Below are positions 4,873 to 6,809 of a stretch of DNA of 6,809 nt, piece after piece. The stretch is from Desulfobacteraceae bacterium (lineage in GTDB: Bacteria > Desulfobacterota > Desulfobacteria > Desulfobacterales > Desulfosarcinaceae). Made by a program: the position numbers and the translations under genes. Each line of letters starts with the position of its first letter. The stretch's first letter is position 1. Under the pieces are notes generated by a model. It was not told the origin of the DNA, searched no databases, and worked only from the letters and a program-made list of their open reading frames with translations. The stretch lies in contig JALVRI010000099.1 in NCBI GenBank assembly GCA_027031325.1, positions 1 through 6,809 on the forward strand. The letters run 5' to 3'.

Positions 4873-6809
4873 TGTTGGGAATTTCCTCGAAATCGGGCCT
4901 GTTCATTCCAGGGCCCGGCCGGCGTTTGTCCAATGCCACTCTGATGCCCTCCCCGGGGCCGCCGGGCTTACCTGAAACCGGATCACAGTTCAAAAAAATG
5001 ATCTGCTCTGGAATCGTAAACGGCCTTGGGGGGCGGTCTTCGGTAGCCGGAAGCATGAAACGCGCCCAAATGGGCGCCGCGGCCCGTCCTCCGGTCATAC
5101 CCATTCCGTTTTCATCTTTCAAGGGTGTCCCGTGATCGCATCCTACCCAGACGGCGGTACTCAAATCAGGAGTAAAACCGACAAACCAAGCGTCCCTGAA
5201 CATGTTGGTGGTCCCCGTTTTGCCGGCTGCCGGGCGCTCAAAGCCCATCTTGCGGACTATCTTGCCGGTACCACGGTCCACCACCGACTGCATCATGTCC
5301 ACAACCTGGTAGGCTATGGTGGGGTCGAGCACCTTTTCCTGCTGCACCAGGGCCTCTTCCAAAACCCGTCCGAAGGGGTCCTCCACCTTCCAGATACAAA
5401 ACGGCCTGCGCCTTATTCCACCGCCGGCAAAAGTGGCAAAAGCCCCTGCCATCTCCAGTACCTTGACCTCCGAAGTTCCCAAGGCCACCGAGTAAACCGG
5501 TTCCAGGCGGCTTGCGATCCCGCACCGGTGGGCCACCTCGATCACCGCCTGGGGGCCGACCTTCTGGACCAGTTGGGCTGCAATCGTATTGACCGAATTG
5601 ACAAATGCTTCTTTCAGGACCATTGCTCCCTGGTGGCGGCCTTCGAAATTACCTGGAACCCAGTCCGGCTGGCCGGCTACGGCTATCCTCACCGGCCGGT
5701 CCTCCATTACGCTGGCCGGGGTCAGGGCGAGGCGTTCGAAGGCCGCATAGTACAGAAAGGGCTTAAAACCCGAGCCGGGCTGGCGCCTTGCGTCCAGGGC
5801 CCGGTTGAAGGCCGACCTCCGGTAATCCCGCCCCCCCACCATGGCCTTGACCGCTCCCGAACCAACCTGGACAGCCACCAGGGCTGCCTGAAGCTGGTCG
5901 GAATTGTCGCCGGGCGGCCGGAAACTTTCCTCGAGCTGTTGGAGGCCCTTGCTGACCGCCTGCCGGGCAAGGCTTTGCATCCTGGGATCCAGGGTGGTGG
6001 TGACCTTCAATCCGCCATGGTAGACCACGTCGGCACCGTAACGCTTTTCAAGTATCCGCAAGACCCAATCGACGAAATAGCCGGCCGTCTTTACCGGACC
6101 CCTTGAGCGGTTCAGCTTCAGGGGCCTCTGCCAGGCTTCTTCAGCCTGGAGCGCGGTCAGGAACCCGGAGGCCACCATGCGCTTGAGGACCACCTTCTGG
6201 CGCCTCTTGGCCTGCTGGAAATGCCGCAAAGGATTGTAGCGAGTAGGAGACTTCGGCAATCCGGCCAACAGGGCGGCCTCGGCAAGGTCGAGCTCAAGAG
6301 CGCTTTTACCGAAAAACTTGCGCGCCGCCTGTTCCACGCCCCTGGCTCCGGGACCGAACGAAATCTGGTTCAGGTAGGCCTCCAGGATCTGGCGCTTGGG
6401 AAACTGGGCCTCTATCTGGAGGGCTACCAGCAATTCCCGTAACTTGCGCCAGTAAGTCTTTTCGAAATTGAAAAAGAGGTTCTTGGCCAGCTGCTGGGTT
6501 ATGGTCGAAGCCCCCTGGGGGGATCCGGAGCGGATCATGTTCAGCCATAGGGCCTTGAGGATCCGCAGCTTGTTGATTCCCTTGTGTTCCCAAAAACGGT
6601 GGTCCTCGGTTGCCACAATGGCGTCTATGAACCCGGGCGCCACCTGGTCCAAGGTTACGTAGGCCACCGGTCCGCTGCTCCAGAGTCGCTGCCCGTTGGA
6701 AGCCAGGATCTCGGTGGGTGGAGTTTCGATTATCCGTCGCAGGGGCACCGGAACTTTCGGCAAGTCCCTTGCGGCGGCAAAGAAAAGCAGCAAACCGGCC
6801 GCGCCTGCC
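4862..6809 (-). CDS. Class A penicillin-binding protein (PBP1A-like), 5' end beyond the window
   Basis: This is a bifunctional peptidoglycan synthase anchored in the inner membrane. Counting from the internal TTG codon at 6793, the transglycosylase (GT51) domain spans about 45-225, with EDHRFWEHKG (catalytic Glu63), STITQQLAKNL and the helix ILEAYLNQISFGPGARGVEQAA. The transpeptidase domain follows (about 300-580) with all three motifs: SxxK as SGFK (Ser341, Lys344), SxN as SVN (400-402) and KTG (525-527). It should be fully active. The frame is open to the window edge and the visible start (AGAAGLLLFFAAA) is the end of a hydrophobic membrane anchor, so the true start lies upstream; TTG 6793 is not a believable start. 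It ends with TGA at 4862, inside the first codons of the SPOR gene. Which subtype (1A, 1B, 1C) cannot be settled, but the N-terminus and motif wording are closest to 1A. It heads the cluster within this window. Confidence 0.95.
   Translation of the reverse strand, partial: AGAAGLLLFFAAARDLPKVPVPLRRIIETPPTEILASNGQRLWSSGPVAYVTLDQVAPGFIDAIVATEDHRFWEHKGINKLRILKALWLNMIRSGSPQGASTITQQLAKNLFFNFEKTYWRKLRELLVALQIEAQFPKRQILEAYLNQISFGPGARGVEQAARKFFGKSALELDLAEAALLAGLPKSPTRYNPLRHFQQAKRRQKVVLKRMVASGFLTALQAEEAWQRPLKLNRSRGPVKTAGYFVDWVLRILEKRYGADVVYHGGLKVTTTLDPRMQSLARQAVSKGLQQLEESFRPPGDNSDQLQAALVAVQVGSGAVKAMVGGRDYRRSAFNRALDARRQPGSGFKPFLYYAAFERLALTPASVMEDRPVRIAVAGQPDWVPGNFEGRHQGAMVLKEAFVNSVNTIAAQLVQKVGPQAVIEVAHRCGIASRLEPVYSVALGTSEVKVLEMAGAFATFAGGGIRRRPFCIWKVEDPFGRVLEEALVQQEKVLDPTIAYQVVDMMQSVVDRGTGKIVRKMGFERPAAGKTGTTNMFRDAWFVGFTPDLSTAVWVGCDHGTPLKDENGMGMTGGRAAAPIWARFMLPATEDRPPRPFTIPEQIIFLNCDPVSGKPGGPGEGIRVALDKRRPGPGMNRPDFEEIPNNAP

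Noticed and set aside
5132..6106. A 324-codon plus-strand open frame opposite the PBP gene
   Set aside because: It lies wholly antisense to a PBP with complete GT51 and transpeptidase motifs. Its translation is rich in His, Arg, Gly and Pro with no domain, as expected of a shadow frame in GC-rich DNA.

Overview
The window reads like chromosomal DNA of a Gram-negative, probably anaerobic bacterium. Three things point there: a class A penicillin-binding protein coupled to a SPOR-domain protein, a GGDEF enzyme with a ferritin-like N-terminus, and a selenocysteine-containing peroxiredoxin. That combination, with moderately GC-rich DNA (judged by eye), suggests a sulfate- or metal-reducing Desulfobacterota (old Deltaproteobacteria). 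This assignment is inference; there is no rRNA or other marker gene here. No mobile element, tRNA, rRNA or CRISPR array was seen.

Layout. Positions 1-74 hold nothing recognisable. A strong rho-independent terminator (75-111) ends a minus-strand peroxiredoxin gene (146-865). That gene is interrupted by an in-frame TGA at 614-616, exactly where the peroxidatic cysteine codon should be. A 7-bp hairpin with a four-base loop follows the TGA at SECIS distance. The best reading is one 239-residue selenoprotein (PrxU type), not two fragments. A non-coding stretch of about 280 bp rich in inverted repeats (866-1148) separates it from a divergent plus-strand gene (1149-2351) for a 400-residue TPR protein with a C-terminal beta-rich domain. 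The rest is a minus-strand cluster, read from right to left: a class A PBP (5' end outside the window), a three-helix membrane protein with a periplasmic SPOR domain overlapping the PBP by 11 nt, a diguanylate cyclase with a four-helix N-terminal domain, and a small acidic helical protein.

How the genes may work together. The PBP makes and cross-links peptidoglycan. The SPOR protein, translationally coupled to it, probably localises to septal or denuded glycan and may recruit or tune the synthase from the cytoplasmic side through its helical domain. The cyclase could add c-di-GMP signalling, perhaps in response to metal, oxygen or redox state if its N-terminal domain binds a cofactor. The peroxiredoxin is a separate transcription unit for peroxide defence.

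The most notable signals are in the peroxiredoxin gene: the selenocysteine codon with its SECIS, loss of the usual C-terminal resolving cysteine, a unique N-terminal cysteine, and a second ribosome binding site with an ATG inside the gene that would give a shorter form lacking that N-terminal cysteine.
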